NCBI RefSeq assembly: GCF_963675165.1 | Contig: NC_087377.1 | Location: 1,699,501 to 1,763,500, forward strand | Length of the DNA stretch: 64,000 nucleotides | Source of the DNA: Halichondria panicea | Lineage: Eukaryota > Porifera > Demospongiae > Suberitida > Halichondriidae | Direction of reading: 5' to 3' | Shown: positions 47,262-58,387 of the stretch, one piece after another | Numbering within the stretch: the stretch's first letter is position 1 | Layout: every line of letters begins with the position of its first letter | Made by a program: the position numbers and the translations under genes | Notes under the pieces: model-generated | Told to the model about the DNA's origin: nothing | The model's database searches: none | Seen by the model: the letters and a program-made list of their open reading frames with translations, nothing else

Positions 47262-47345
47262 TTTCTGCTGATGGACCAGATGAACCTGCAGGGATGTTTG
47301 TGGCTGCTCAGGAGGTGGGGTAGAGAACAAAGGCGTCTGTAAAGG
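47262..47345 (-). pseudogene. Pro-rich exon of the Cys-RRM family
   Basis: Encodes TPLQTPLFSTPPPEQPQTSL then VHLVHQQKP, ending at agaaacc/gtgagg. The same ending and donor occur in Pro-rich segments at 50110-50165 (-) and 52310-52407 (+), identifying a recurrent linker exon. Confidence 0.45.
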
Positions 47346-48107
47346 AGTGGATGACAGTGCTTGACACAAGTGTATTACAAGAAGTGTGCTTGTGCATGCA
47401 ATCGTGGATATAATAATGGATGTGTATAAAATATTATATAGATTTAGCAATTGGTTAGAATCACTCTTTTTGCGTTATTAGAATCGTTGTTGGCTATTGG
47501 GTCAAAGGTAGCTACTGGCAAATGTGCATGGTCTAATGTCAGTGAGTGGGTGTTCACAATTGAACCAGCTGGTTGGAGGGGATCTACTTGCCATCATGGT
47601 GATCATGCACCTTCTTGTGAGAGGTTCTATATATTGTGCTCAGTACAGTGCATGCAACACAATGTAGACAGCATTTGAGTGATTTGGCTAAAATCAATTC
47701 ACACACATACGTACACACAAAGACTCTAATTAGAAATACAATTAACCAACACAAGTACATACAGTCACTACTCTTTTTTTTTTGATTTCAACCTGCAGAC
47801 AAAGTGCATGCATGGTGCCAGCACATCACACTCGAAAAACAGGAACAAATTTAAAACTTACACTTTGTCCTTTGATCAATAATTATATATTTTTTTCTAA
47901 GGCCATTTTGCTGAGAGTTCATTAAAAAATGTAATGAAGGCAAACCCGATACAGAAAGTATAATGGTTTACTTATACAATAATTATTGTGAGTGGATGGT
48001 ACTAACCCCTCCCTTCCCTTCGCCCATGGGATGTCCACCGACTGCACAACTGAGAAGTAAAGCACATGTTAATTTGTCGAACCACCATGCACTTAAAAAT
48101 GACTCAC

Positions 48108-48200
48108 GCTGGTTCCTCCAAAACAATAGAGGGCAATTCTTATGTCCCCCTTCGTGGTACGGGGAGGGAGGCCTCCCAAGTAAATTTCTCTGGATGCCGT
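48108..48200 (-). pseudogene. RRM first-half exon, acceptor lost
   Basis: Open: TASREIYLGGLPPRTTKGDI and RIALYCFGGTS, then donor gtgagt. IYLGGLP is the RNP2 strand. Relative to the 49930 copy, the acceptor CAG is CGG, so the exon body is intact but probably cannot be spliced in. Confidence 0.65.
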
Positions 48201-48708
48201 CCGTAAGGGGGTGGAGGAACCGGTTATATACATGTATATTCAGCTCATTATTAAATATTATCCTCCAAAATAGTAACATGCATATAATTATATATATATA
48301 TATACGATTCCTCGAGCATGGATATCCTTGTGAATGCGTATATATATATAGTGGTTAGCTCTCTATAGATTTCTGTGTTAGAGTAGTATAGTGTCGTTGT
48401 TGGCTTTGTTCATGCGAGACAGTGACTGAAGAGTTATACACAACTCCAATGCATCTAGTCGACCTATTGATAGGCGTGCTTTTTCCATTTAAAAAACTCG
48501 AGCCCCCCCCCCCTATTGTGAAATTGCTTCATACACCACTGATACAGATATAGATATAGAACACGTACACATGCATGTCGATACAACATAAAACAAATCG
48601 TTTGCGCGGCTTGAATTTATACAAATAATAGGCAATCTTGTACTATATATAATTCGGGAATTCGAGCATAACTGCATATAATACATGTATGCACGCATGG
48701 TCACTCAC

Positions 48709-48756
48709 TGAACATTTCCTCTTAGGTGGAGGGGGAACTAGCTGACTAGCGGGTAC
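48709..48756 (-). CDS. Short Pro-rich exon-like segment
   Basis: Acceptor cctccacag and donor gtgagt bound a 48-nt open segment VPASQLVPPPPKRKCS. It lies between RRM-half exons of the array and may be an additional linker exon. Low complexity, so moderate support only. Confidence 0.35.
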
Positions 48757-49530
48757 CTGTGGAGGGAGTGCAGGGGTCAATGACATGAACTCAGTTAAAT
48801 GCTACATCCTGTGTAACGAATGGCACACTAAATAATCGTTTTATACGGTTGGAGGTGGGGCTGGTGAGTTAGGGAGTGGGGTATAATGGATGGACCAGCA
48901 CTGACACTCATAGTGTCGTTGTTGGCTACATGTTGTCATTAAGGCATAATTGTTCGGGACACTCACGCAACGCTTCAACCGTAGGGTCAGGCCCCTAGCT
49001 AGGGCTAGTGGGTTCGGGAGTAGTGCGGCACACTGGGTGGAAGAACTAGCCTGTGAGGGAATTGGAGGAATCACATAAACTAAATCAAGTACATGCTTCC
49101 GTACTATTGTACTACAAACACCTAGTGATAGCTGGTTCAGTCTTGTATACGATGTGAGTGCATAAAAACAGCTGCTATAATTATATACTAAACAGGGCTT
49201 CACCTATATAGCCTTACGCAGCTCAGTATAATCATACAGAATGATATAGGTCTGCATACATGAAGTAGTATAGTGGTAGCTTAATCCTGTACACTTGTAT
49301 TGTTTTTATTATTTAATCTGAGCAGTATTCTCAGGAGGCAAACATTTACGAAACGAAACCAATGCACACGAGAAAAAATAATAGACCATGAGTAATTTTA
49401 TAGACCACTATAGACCATGCACCAGAGAACAAGTGTATAATTTTGATTTATGACAACCCTAGTGGGACCAGCACTGCATGCACACACACAACACTGAGTA
49501 TTAACTATAATAACATGGAGGGAGACTAAC

Positions 49531-49596
49531 CTGGTTTGAGCATCTTGTGCTGCAACAATTTGTACATAGTCCTTTTTTACATCTGCAGCATACCAT
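49531..49596 (-). CDS. Short Cys-rich exon
   Basis: ATG then VCCRCKKGLCTNCCSTRCSNQ, 22 codons, ending in phase 0 at the donor gttagt shared by the family. The second half of the usual motif is shortened. The 5' flank (gtggactcgactatcttcaa, ctcacatcagc) is nearly repeated on + at 52550-52616 before another Cys exon, so it is probably a promoter or 5' UTR conserved by duplication. Confidence 0.6.
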
Positions 49597-49838
49597 GCTG
49601 ATGTGAGGTGTACGTATATATCAGTTTTCTGATGTGAGGTGAGGCAGTTGAAGATAGTCGAGTCCACTCCGTTTTAGTTGCTGATTGTTCAGCACCAGCA
49701 CTGCCCGCTCTTTTATAGCGATTATGAGCGGAAGTGTGCCCCCTTCCTTTTCTCCCTCCTGGTAAGACCAGACTCTGTACAAGAGAGAAGTATAGCATAA
49801 GTTAAGTTGTCGAACCACCACCCTTAATAATGACTCAC

Positions 49839-49930
49839 GCTGGTGCCGCCAAAACAACGGAGGGCTCCCTGATAACCCCTTTGGTGGTACGCGCAGGGAG
49901 GCCTCCCAAATAAATTTCTCTGGATGCCGT
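49839..49930 (-). pseudogene. RRM first-half exon
   Basis: Acceptor ccctcacag and donor gtgagt are intact. It encodes TASREIYLGGLPARTTKGVI (RNP2), then a single-base loss turns the helix REALRCFGGTS into REPSVVLAAPA. Sister of the exons at 48200 and 59341. Confidence 0.6.
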
Positions 49931-50610
49931 CTGTGAGGGGGTGAAGGAACCAGTTATACAGTAGTAATAATTATGCATATATACACACAATTCGCCAAAT
50001 TAACGGAGCCTCGGCTGTCAATTCCTTCGGCCCTATTGATCTGATATGCACAATGCACATTGGCTATCAAGTATTTGACATAATACGGAACACTACATGC
50101 ATTCTATACATGGCCTCACGGTTTTTGGGGTGGCTGACGAAGAGGCTGCACCTGGTGGGGTTGGAATCAAAGGTGTCAACTCTATCTGAAATCCATCAAT
50201 CTGAAGACAGTTAGCTCTGCAGGCCTCCTAAATAAATGGATGTCGTCTGTAAGGGAGGAATCAGTGACACAGACTTAAGTGTATTTACAAGAAGTGTGCT
50301 TGTGCATGAATTACAATCGGCATGGATACAATTGTGAATGCGCATAAATTATAGATCTAAATTGATTAGTTCTCTCTATAGATTTCTGTGTTAGAGTAGT
50401 AGTGTCGTTGTTGGCAGTTATACACAACTTCAATGCATCTTGTCGACCTATATATCTTCACAAATACAAACTAACGGAGCCCCCATATTTCTAGGCTATA
50501 GAGATGACTTATCAACCTGCACTATGTAGGTTGATAGACGTACTAAAAAACTCGAGCACTCGACAAGCACTGCACACACACACACACACAACACCGAGTG
50601 AATTAACTAC

Positions 50611-50800
50611 CGTATAGCGGGTAAGTTTCGTGGGGTAAAAAATTCGTTCAACTCCAAAAACGGTGAGTAAATATTTCGTTTAGTCTCGTTGCCTGCACTG
50701 CATTCCGGTAAGCCACGCCTACGTTAAACTTTTGTGGAGGTCAGCCTGCCAACGAAAATAATGAATATTTACCCCACGAACATTACCCGCTATACGGTAT
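50611..50800. mobile_element. GCTATACGG-type MITE, full length
   Basis: Starts taccgtatagcgggtaagtt and ends attacccgctatacggta, with TA at both borders. The interior matches the 22449 copy. It sits right behind the donor of the Cys exon 50937-50823, in that exon's intron. Confidence 0.9.
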
Positions 50801-50822
50801 AACAACATGGATAGAGACTAAC

Positions 50823-50937
50823 CTTATTTGTGCACCTGTAGCTCTGATGCAGTTGCTGCCGGTTCTACCTGCCTGGGCACACACACACAGCTGTTGCACG
50901 ACCCAGTCGTGTACTTGCAGCTGCATTTAGATGCCAT
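50823..50937 (-). pseudogene. Cys-rich exon, minus strand
   Basis: ATG then ASKCSCKYTTGSCNSCVCAQ, AGRTGSNCIRATG and a frame slip before the family ending gcacaaataag/gttagt. It has the CxC, GSCNSCVC core but lost several canonical residues (CCRC is CSC, PC is TG). Confidence 0.6.
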
Positions 50938-51308
50938 GGGCCTGGTGTGTTGCGGCAGAGCTAGACGACGTTGAGGAGGTGAGATTTGGGGGGAAATCGA
51001 TGTGGCAGATGCTGAGAGCTGGGATGGATATATATGGAGATGGCAGACTTAATTATTTTTGCAAATGCACCAGAAAACAATAAAATCCAGTATTATGTTA
51101 GTTGCATTCAAATGTTTGTTAGCCATGCAATGTGTGTTGCAAGCGTTTTGTGGTCAGGTCAATATATATATAGGGCTGAAGGAATTGACAGCCGAGGCTC
51201 CATTAATTTTGGGAATCGTGTGTATACTATAATTATAGGCTAATAATTATGAGCTGAATATATATCATTGACTCAACTATATAGAGTTCATGTCACTAGT
51301 TCCTCTAT

Positions 51309-51493
51309 ACTCCCTCACAGATTCAATCAAAGAAGGTGCACCTATAGCTGGCCTACATGTAGGTTCAACCGAAGGGGATATCAGCCAGGCCCTCCGCAGG
51401 TTTCGCCTTCGCTACTTTTAAAGCTCAAAAATCGGCCCAAGAGGCAATAAAAAGAAGTTTTGTTGCCATTAATGGGAAAATGTTGCAATTCAG
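51309..51493 (+). pseudogene. RRM copy, halves fused and broken
   Basis: The first half survives as GSTEGDISQALRR with the RNP2 strand interrupted by stops. The second half reads GFAFATFKAQKSAQEAIKRS then FVAINGKMLQFRK and a stop: RNP1, helix 2 and the last strand. No intron separates them, unlike in the other copies. Confidence 0.6.
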
Positions 51494-52089
51494 AAAATAA
51501 AAAAGTAACTGATATTAATGTTCGTCTGTGCATGTTGTCTATAATACTATAATTATAATTATTATGATGCCAAGCTAAATCACTCAAAATGCATGCATGT
51601 TGTATGCAATATAATTATATATTACAGAACCTTTTACAAGAAAACAATCACCCGCTATGTGGCAGATAGTGGTTGATACTTGAGGGTGCTGACATTCACA
51701 CTATAATTGGTACTATAATAATATACTGATCCAAGTTTCCATTCTCAACTGCTGATCCAATTTATCTTTGTTCTTCACTGAATCTATTGCTCATTGTTAC
51801 TGATGGCTGGTCGAGGTATTCTGCCACGCCACTATGTCTGCCTAGGAAGCAGTTTAAAATAGCTTAATTATGAATGTACAATATCGGCAATGCTAACGCT
51901 GATGGCATGTAATAATTATTTCAATGTACTTGATGTGTTATTTCTGGATATCAAGATCAGAATTCCAACATGGCAAAGACATCTCTTTGTTCCATGTAAG
52001 TATTTATTAAATTAAATAGATGTTAAAACGACTGGTGATCGATATCCACTGACAAAGCTGTACAAAAAAAATTATTATTAAAGGCAAAA

Positions 52090-52407
52090 ATGTCAAGAGG
52101 AGAAGAGGAACGGAGGACTACAACTATCACTAATTCCCCGTTGCCACTTTATGCAATGAAAGGGCCCGAGATGGCTATTAAGAAAAACACACTGCAAAGG
52201 GCAATGCTCGGGAGGACACTGTACCACTTAACCCCTGAGCATATGCGAACGCCTCTGCAGAAGGCAACAAGGAGAAGACTGGACCACTCTCAGTCGAAGA
52301 TGCTCACCAATCTTCCTCGACCAACCCAGCCACAGTCTCCACCCCAGCCACAGCTAACCCAGCAGCGAACCTATAGCCACAGTCTCCCCCCCCCCCGGAA
52401 ACCGTGA
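52090..52407 (+). CDS. Pro/Gln-rich exon of the Cys-RRM family
   Basis: Open from ATG at 52090 (MSRGEEERRTTTITNSPLPL) to LPRPTQPQSPPQPQLTQQRT and PPPRKP, and ends at a gtgagg donor-like site at ggaaacc/gtgagg. Pro-rich spacer between the Cys module and the RRM in the inferred unit. The sequence after it (gacagccgaggctccattaa) is the conserved intron of the family. Confidence 0.45.
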   Translation: MSRGEEERRTTTITNSPLPLYAMKGPEMAIKKNTLQRAMLGRTLYHLTPEHMRTPLQKATRRRLDHSQSKMLTNLPRPTQPQSPPQPQLTQQRTYSHSLPPPRKP

Positions 52408-52616
52408 GGGCCATGATGTAGGGTTGAATTGACAGCCGAGGCTCCATTAATTTTGGGAATCGTGTGTATACTACTATAATTATAGGCTAATAATTATGAG
52501 CTGCATATAATTATATCATTGACTCAACTATATAGAGCAACTAAAACCGAGTGGACTCGACTAGACTATCTTCAACTGCCTCACATCAAAACTGCAACTA
52601 TACACCTCACATCAGC

Positions 52617-52740
52617 ATGTCGTGCTGCAGATGCAAAATAGGAATATGTAGCGGGTGTGTGTGTGCCCAGGGGGGCACACCCACTCAAGAGGCAATAAAA
52701 AATTTTTCGTTGCAAAAAAAGGAAGTTAATGTGCATGCAT
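52617..52740 (+). pseudogene. Cys-rich exon fused to RRM second half
   Basis: MSCCRCKIGICSGCVCAQGG runs straight into TPTQEAIKNFSLQKKEV, the helix-2 region of the RRM. The second half of the Cys motif, the Pro-rich exon and the first RRM half are deleted. Confidence 0.6.
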
Positions 52741-52902
52741 GCATGTTCCTGTTATGTGATGTGCTGGCACCACATGCATACACTTCACATCATGTGCTGG
52801 CATCACATGCATACACTTCATCCACAGGTTGAAATTCAAGAAGTAACAGTACTGTTATTATGATGCCAAGCCAAATCACTCAAAATGCTTGTGCTGTCTC
52901 CA

Positions 52903-52978
52903 GGGTTCACCTTCGCCACTAAGAATCGGCCAATGAGGCAGTGAAGAAAAAATTTGTTTCAGTTAAAGGAAAAAATGT
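52903..52978 (+). pseudogene. RRM second-half exon, frameshifted
   Basis: After the acceptor tctccag reads GFTFAT, then by a shift ANEAVKKKFVSVKGKNV before gtaagt. RNP1-like start and helix 2 are recognisable. Confidence 0.55.
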
Positions 52979-53036
52979 AAGTTAATGTGCATGTCACTGC
53001 ATCATCTCAGCTCGCATGGTATCTATAAATAGCTAT

Positions 53037-53280
53037 TAAATGCTGTAGATGTAGCACAGGAGCATGCCACAGATGTGTGTGTCCATGCATGGCAGACCTT
53101 GCAGCAATTGTATCCCTGGAACAAGCTCGAGGTGCACCAACAAGGTTATAGTCTCTATATATATATATATATATATTCATGTTGTTATAGTTATGGCAGC
53201 ATCCAAACAATCTATTTACGAGGCCTCCCTACTGACAACAAAGAATTGAGACTCTCAGCTCCACTGCTCTGGTTCGACTA
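53037..53280 (+). pseudogene. Cys-rich exon and RRM first half, close together
   Basis: 53041-53144: CCRCSTGACHRCVC, a frame slip, then GRPCSNCIPGTSSRCTNK at the family border. 53185-53280: TIYLRGLPTDNKELRLSA (RNP2), ending with FGSTSVT-like sequence. The intron between them is reduced to about 40 bp and includes an AT microsatellite (53157-53174). Confidence 0.6.
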
Positions 53281-53288
53281 GCGTGACC

Positions 53289-53458
53289 ATGTCGGCATGC
53301 TGCTGCAGATGCACAAAAGGATCTTGCCAAAGTTGTGTGTGTGCCCAGTTCCGTGACCATGTCGGCATCATGCTGCAGATGCACGAAAGGATCCTGTCAG
53401 AGTTGTGTGTGTGCCCAGGCCGTGTACAAAATGCTTCAGCACCAGCTGTACTAACCAG
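53289..53458 (+). pseudogene. Cys-rich exon, tandemly doubled
   Basis: MSACCCRCTKGSCQSCVCAQ is followed by a second copy of the same 70-bp stretch in another frame (SASCCRCTKGSCQSCVCAQ), then PCTKCFSTSCTNQ before the donor gttagt. A fresh internal duplication of the Cys module. Confidence 0.65.
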
Positions 53459-53854
53459 GTTAGTCTCTATGATATCAAACAAAATTTGGTTTTAATCAAA
53501 GGTGCATGTTCCTGTTATGTGATGTGCTGGCACCATGCATGCACTTTGTCCACACGTGGAAATTAAAAAAAAGAGTAGTGACTGTATGTACTTGTGTTGG
53601 TTAATTGTATTTCTGTGCGAGGACAAAACAATGGTACCTGCAGTTGTGAAGCCACAATGAGGATCCAGAGGTTTTGTACAGTATAATTATGCCTCGGTGA
53701 TCTCCAAATTAATGATAAATAATTAAGCTAGTGTTTTAAATTTTAGGACAACAATGCTAAAAAGCAGTACAAGTACGGTGGCCAAAATAGCATCAAACGG
53801 AGGCCCTACATGAAGATGTCTATTATAAGAAAACCTCTCTGGTCTCTTGCGGCT

Positions 53855-54110
53855 ATTCACAAAGTTATGCCAGTGGGTATACTATGTACTATGTGCTCAT
53901 CATTCTCAGGCATGCACCGAGAAGAAGTGTTTTGGGAGGTCTACCTCATGGGTGCACAGAAAAATAAAGAGAGAAGAGTGTTTGTCTCTGGTCTCCCCCC
54001 ACATACGTCGAGGGACTCTGTGGCGGAGGCCCTGAAGATGTCTAATAATAACAAAGTTATGCCAGTGGGTATAATTATGTGCTCATCATTCACAGGCATG
54101 AATGCACTAA
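53855..54110 (+). pseudogene. RRM first-half segment in a local duplication
   Basis: Reads EEVFWEVYLMG and then RRVFVSGLPPHTSRDSVAEA with RNP2 VFVSGLP and helix 1. The phrase caaagttatgccagtgggta with following gtgctcatcattc occurs at 53857 and 54053, so the piece lies between two copies of a 60-bp direct repeat. Confidence 0.5.
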
Positions 54111-54564
54111 CTGGTGTTCTCTGTTCTCTGACCCCCCACTCCCTCACAGACAACTGGCACAGCTCCAGGAACACCTCCGACAGCACCTGCAGTCGTCACT
54201 GTTAATGTTGTCCTCTCTGGTATAGAAAGGAAGGAAGAGGGTTCCGGTTCGCCTTTGCAACTTTTTTTTTAGTAAAAAAGCGGCCGAAATGGCAATAAAG
54301 ACCGCATGTTTTCATGAGGCTTGCCACAGATTTGATGCGTATTATGAATCGATTTTCCAAGCCAAAATGCTCTAGCGTTATAATTATAAATTAAAAAAGG
54401 TTGTAAAAATGATGTTATAATTGCAGTCCAACAAATATCGGCTTGTAGAAATCATATGCTCTAGACGGACTAAAGCGGACGTCATGAGAACGGTATATGC
54501 TTTGTGCTCTGCCTTGGTACATGTTCACTGCATGTGTATATAGAATTTCTCGTTAGGTCACAGG

Positions 54565-54870
54565 TGTGTGTGTGCCTTGGGAGGTGGAACCTGTAGCAAT
54601 TGCCTCCCTGAAACGGGATCCATGTGCACCAACAAGGCTAGTCTCTATCCAAGCTCATCCCTCAGCACCGGCCATATCCATGCATGGCATCTAGATCTGC
54701 TAGTTGCTGCAGATGCAAAACTGGGTCCTGCAGCAGCGGGTGTGTGTGAAGTGATCATCCAGCCCAGGGGTTTGCCTTTGTTGCGTTTGTGAATAAAGCA
54801 GCAGCAGAGAAGGCTATTGAAGCGAAAAATATTATAATTAAAGGGAAAAGAGTAATAGTTGTGTGAATGT
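54565..54870 (+). pseudogene. Cys-rich exon pieces plus RRM second half
   Basis: 54565-54636: CVCALGGGTCSNCLPETGSM then CTNK, with the donor gttagt changed to gctagt. 54690-54866: SASCCRCKTGSCSSGCV, a stop, then GFAFVAFVNKAAAEKAIEAK and NIIIKGKRVIVV with a stop: RNP1, helix 2 and strand 4. Confidence 0.6.
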
Positions 54871-55126
54871 TTATAATGGCACCACATGCACACTTTGTCC
54901 ACAGGTGGTAATCCAGAAGTAACAGTATACTATGATATACCAAGCCAAATCACTCTAAGTTATTGAATTATGTATATACATTACTGAAGTATCAACCACT
55001 ATCTGCATGAACACGAACACGAACACAAGCATTTTATGTGGTCCCTCCATTTGGTAGGGAAAGCCATGAACATTTTCAAAAGACGATGGTATAGAAATAT
55101 ATATATATACTATTATAATTACTCTC

Positions 55127-55340
55127 GCAACCGAGAAGAAGTGTTTTTGGACGGCTTGCCCCTTGGATGCACCATTAACACTGTGAAGGTGGCCCTCCAA
55201 TGCTGTGAAACAATCCATGTAAGTTATAATCCCATCGCCTGGGTTCGGGTTTGCTACCATAAAAACAGTCGCAGAAGCTGAGAAGGCTATAGAAGCCAAA
55301 AGTATTATAATAAAAGAAAAAAGAGAAATAGTTGTGTGAA
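55127..55340 (+). pseudogene. RRM copy, both halves
   Basis: REEVFLDGLPLGCTINTVKV, ALQCCETIH before gtaagt, and only about 25 bp later in another frame GFGFATIKTVAEAEKAIEAK, SIIIKEKREIVV, stop. The intron is too short to be spliced, so this copy is broken although both halves are readable. Confidence 0.6.
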
Positions 55341-55429
55341 TGCATGTTATATGATGTGTTGGAACCATGCACATACTTTGTCCACATGCATTGACTCGAC
55401 TGAGTGTTGATGTTACTGGTTCCTTTACT

Positions 55430-56110
55430 CACAAAAAAGTGCATTTGGGCTGCAGGGACAATCAAAGATGACATCAGTGCTTTGGCCCCACTAGCGTGAG
55501 TCATTATAAGCTAGGGTATAAATTTAAAAAATGATGTAAGTTTAATGTGCATGTTCCTGTTTTGTGCTGGCACACACTTTGTCACAGGTGAAACTCCAGA
55601 AAAGAGTAGTATGTTATATAGAAACAGAGCATAATATTATATTCATATATCCATGGGTTCGGGTTTGCAACCCTAAAAACAGCTGCAGAAGCTGAGAAGG
55701 CTATAGCGGCCAAAGCTGTTGTAATCAAAGAAAAAAGAGTAAGTTTTAATAGTTGGCACCACATTCGCCACATTCGCAAAAGTGTCAGCTGACAATGACG
55801 TATACAGGGGAAAAATAATTTAAAAAATGATGTAAATTAATGTGCATGTTCCTGGCACACACTTTGTCACAGGTGAAACTCCAGAAAAGAGTAGTATGTT
55901 ATATAGAAACAGAGCATAATAATTATTATATGCATATATGTATATAGATTGTGCTCATCCCAGCCCAGGGGTAATTCGCCTTTGCCACCCTAAAAAGCAA
56001 AGCCACGGCTGAGAAGGCTATTGAAGCCAAAACTATTTTAATTAGTTTGGATTCGTTACTTTCAAACAAAAGCAGCAGCAGAGAAGGCTATTGAGGCTAA
56101 AAGCATTATA
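55430..56110 (+). pseudogene. Three further RRM fragments
   Basis: 55440-55500: a first half (KKVHLG..., CFGPTSV) with stops. 55648-55745: GFGFATLKTAAEAEKAIAAK, AVVIKEKRV. 55983-56105: FAFATLKSKATAEKAIEAKT followed by a repeated helix-2 segment. A 60-bp stretch (gaaactccagaaaagagtag) recurs at 55590 and 55873, showing local duplication. Confidence 0.55.
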
Positions 56111-56269
56111 ATTAAAGAAAAATAGTTAAGTTTTAATATAGTTGTGTGATGTGCTGGCATGTACGCACTTTGTTCACAGATTGAAATCAGAGTAACAACT
56201 TCACGTGTAGTATTATTATTAGTTAATTAATCATTATAAAAAGGGCCACATCTTCTCTAGTGCTCTCTC

Positions 56270-56336
56270 CGGCATGGCATCAGTAAACTGCTGCAGGTGC
56301 ACGACTGGGAGCTGCAGCGGATGTGTGCCTAACAAA
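56270..56336 (+). CDS. Very short Cys-rich frame
   Basis: ATG then ASVNCCRCTTGSCSGCVPNK and a stop: the first half of the Cys motif only. Could be a truncated member; no splice donor follows. Confidence 0.4.
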
Positions 56337-56433
56337 TGAGTTGTGTATAACTGCCAACAACGACACAATCTGAAAACAGCACCGGCCTCTAGATCTATCC
56401 TCTATCAGCTAGCTTCTAGATGGTTTCCAATTA

Positions 56434-56544
56434 ACAAAGTTTTGCAGATGCATAACTGGCACATGCCTCAACTGTGTATGTGCCCGGGGAGGTAGGCCAT
56501 GCAACAATTTCCTTCCTGGAGCCCGTGGCAATTGCACCAATAAG
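56434..56544 (+). CDS. Cys-rich exon, best-preserved motif
   Basis: Open throughout: KFCRCITGTCLNCVCARGGR, PCNNFLPGARGNCTNK, then donor gttagt. It gives the full spacing C-x-C-x5-C-x2-C-x-C-x5-C ... C, with one Cys replaced by Phe (NNF for xxC). Preceded by the family acceptor ttaacaaag. Predicted small metal-binding module; function unknown. Confidence 0.6.
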
Positions 56545-56599
56545 GTTAGTCTATCCATAATGTGATAGTTATAGCTGCATTTAAAAATAATACAAATGT

Positions 56600-56700
56600 A
56601 CATAGGAGGCCTCCCTATTAGTACCACAACAGGGATATCAGGAATGTTTTGCACCCACCAGTGCGAGTCAAAAATCTGGCAAAAAAGCAACAAATAAAAA
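56600..56700 (+). pseudogene. RRM first-half fragment
   Basis: IGGLPISTTTGISGMFC, then THQCES, matching RNP2 and the FGxTSV end of the family in degraded form. No clean donor. Confidence 0.45.
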
Positions 56701-58387
56701 AAATATGTTTACAATGACGGAAGTTATGATGTGCTGACCGTGCACACTTGTCCACAGGTACGTGGAAATTAAAGTATAAGAATCAATTATGTATTATCCA
56801 GACAGTCTCGATCCCAGAAGTGTCGTCGATATCCTCTAATCAAGAAACGACTAGTCGATGAAATAATCAAAGATGACGTGAGTTCGGGTTGATTCATTTA
56901 TGCAATCCTCAGTAATCCTATTCAGGACTTCAAGCAGCAGCTACGGTTGAAAATGGGTGATAACTTCCCAAGCTGTTTACAACGTGCTGTTGTCGCACCT
57001 TCCTTGTCTATTGAAACAAGAACAAGGCATTTGGATAAAGAAAAATGTTACCTACGTTGCCCTGTGAGTTTGAGAATACAACCGATAATTAGGAGAGTGG
57101 GTTATTGCTTACAATAAAATAATAGCATAATTTATGATGTTTGGATGATGTAATAAAGAACTCTGAAAACCGCTGTATGGTTAGACGGAAGTATGGTGGG
57201 CGTCATGCAGTCAGACTTGCGTAACGATGACGCATATAGTACCTCCGTCATCCTGGGTCATGAGGTTAAAGGTTATCCTCCTGGGCGGCAGATTATTTAT
57301 GCTCAAAGGTGATGGATACACTCTTAAAGAAAATGTAAATACATCATCATCAATCAAGAGAAATCAGTGGCTAACTGATTTCGCAAAATCTGGCCTGCTA
57401 TTAACTTTATAATATCTGGTTGAGGATGTCTTTACAATATCTGGTTGATGATGTCTCCCTCAAACGATCAGCTATGGCCCTTGCTCGCATTTTCATTGTA
57501 TATGATGCACAATGTGACATATCACACACATGCACAGAGTATGTCACTAGTGAGGTCTCAATAAGTTTCAATATTTTCTAGTTAATTAGCTATTAGCCAA
57601 CACGGACGTTTAACAGAAATGTAAGAAATTGAAATCTGATTCCCTTAATATGACATCATTTTGTGGGGCGGATTATATGTCAATGTGGTTTCGATACACA
57701 TAAATTGCATATGTAGCTTTTCAAAAAATAAATGCTCAATTTGAAATTTGACAAGAGAGTTTCAATGTCAATGATTATAAATTATCAAGTTATTACAATT
57801 ATTGTAGAAGAATTTTTGTTTCATTGTACAGATAAACGACAACCACAACAAACATACAGCAACAACAATCAAGACCAACACCAAACCTTAACTTTGCATC
57901 TGGACCACCAATAAAACCAATAAATCACTTGAACTTTGTATTCTCGACAGTTATTATCCCTCAAAGGATACGCACATTACTATATAGTTCATCATTATCT
58001 CTGATAAATTAATTGACAACTAATCGCAAGTCTGTTCTTTATTGAAGCTCACTCTCTCTCTCTCTCTCTCTCTCAGTTCTCTGATTCGCAAGGTTTCAAT
58101 TATTTGCAAGTTATTTCTCAGAGCCAGAGTGAACAGAAGAATGAATGGATGATGGAGTGCGTGTATAAGTTAGTGACAGTACAAATTGTCACTGACATTC
58201 CTTTTTTACTGTTCATCGTAATTATTCAGATATTCTATGATCCAAGTTCTCAACTGAGCGAAGTTCAACTCCATGTGGCAAAAACATTTGAACCGGAAAG
58301 GGTTTTATTAAACATAATTATTGTGACACACAACGAAGAAAATGTGGAACCCATAAGTCTGCTCTTGTTAACTATGGCACTTATATG
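56701..58387. other. No gene recognised
   Basis: Contains a tail fragment of the array (cacaggtacgtggaaattaa at 56753), a TC microsatellite (58048-58075) and AT-rich DNA. A 108-codon frame at 58104-58430 has no recognisable domain and no splice support. Confidence 0.45.

Noticed and set aside
47963-48358. 131-codon + frame opposite the RRM exon at 48.1-48.2 kb
   Set aside because: Antisense shadow of the RRM first-half exon, whose minus-strand frame has the RNP2 motif and donor.
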